Assembly: GCA_937138955.1 (NCBI GenBank)
Contig: CAKZPJ010000793.1
Location: 1-5,620, forward strand
Reading direction: 5' to 3'
Length of the DNA: 5,620 nucleotides
From: an uncultured Flammeovirgaceae bacterium
GTDB lineage: Bacteria > Bacteroidota > Bacteroidia > Cytophagales > Cyclobacteriaceae
A model generated the notes under the pieces. The model saw nothing but the letters and a program-made list of their open reading frames with translations. It was not told where the DNA came from and made no database searches. The translations under genes and the position numbers were made by a program. Positions 5,566 through 5,620 of this stretch are shown here, piece by piece (within the stretch, counting starts at the first letter, position 1; each line of letters starts with the position of its first letter).

Positions 5566-5620
5566 GGCGAGGTAGCTCAGATGGTTAGAGCGCAGGATTC
5601 ATAACCCTGAGGTCACGGGT
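5566..5620 (+). tRNA. tRNA with CAT anticodon, probably elongator tRNA-Met, 3' end outside window
   Basis: Reads as a tRNA from the acceptor strand GGCGAGG (5566-5572) through the D arm (GCTC 5575-5578 with GAGC 5588-5591), the anticodon arm (CAGGA 5593-5597, loop TTCATAA 5598-5604, CCCTG 5605-5609), a 5-nt variable loop AGGTC (5610-5614) and the first T-stem strand ACGGG (5615-5619). The window ends at the first T-loop base. The anticodon is CAT at 5600-5602. It lacks initiator features: it starts with G rather than an unpaired C, and does not have three G:C pairs next to the anticodon loop. A tRNA-Ile whose CAT is modified to lysidine cannot be fully excluded without the 3' half. The stem pair next to the loop is A:C (5597 with 5605). 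Confidence 0.9.

Noticed and set aside
1..5620. Mobile element, CRISPR array or defence system, including integration at the tRNA
   Set aside because: No repeats, transposase, integrase or nuclease signatures; gene content is core throughout. The 3' end of the tRNA, the usual attachment site, is outside the window.

Overview
The window looks like a core chromosomal segment from a member of the Bacteroidota, probably of the Cytophagales type. The evidence is threefold. The primary sigma factor has the short N-terminus typical of that phylum, beginning directly with [20 protein letters not shown]. Start codons lack Shine-Dalgarno sequences and sit in A/T-rich leaders. Two good matches to the Bacteroidota promoter pattern (TTG, 19-20 nt, TAnnTTTG) lie upstream of rpsO and of the tRNA. 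The order-level placement is inference.

All protein genes are on the minus strand, so they read from right to left. In transcription order: a small START-like (SRPBCC-fold) protein (4937-5332); a long LptF/LptG-family permease for lipopolysaccharide export (3233-4879); ribosomal protein S15, rpsO (2849-3124); polynucleotide phosphorylase, pnp (704-2701); and the 5' half of the primary sigma factor rpoD (1-443, cut by the window edge). On the plus strand, after a 233-nt intergenic region, a CAT-anticodon tRNA starts at 5566 and is cut at its T arm.

The START-like gene and the permease are 57 nt apart and are probably cotranscribed. rpsO has its own promoter candidate. A G/C-rich hairpin separates rpsO from pnp, the place where other bacteria attenuate or process this mRNA. 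rpsO, pnp and rpoD together are housekeeping functions: ribosome assembly, RNA decay and transcription initiation.

The main anomaly is in pnp. Its reading frame stops inside the C-terminal S1 RNA-binding domain after HISEIKWE. The rest of that domain continues immediately in the -1 frame (588-704) as well-preserved coding sequence ending at a normal PNPase C-terminus. Roughly eight residues appear to be missing at the junction, which fits a deletion of about 22 nt. The gene is either recently damaged or misassembled. The junction also creates a TGATG stop/start overlap.

I found no mobile element, CRISPR array, defence locus or other undescribed system. The remaining observations are small dyads and hairpins in intergenic DNA.
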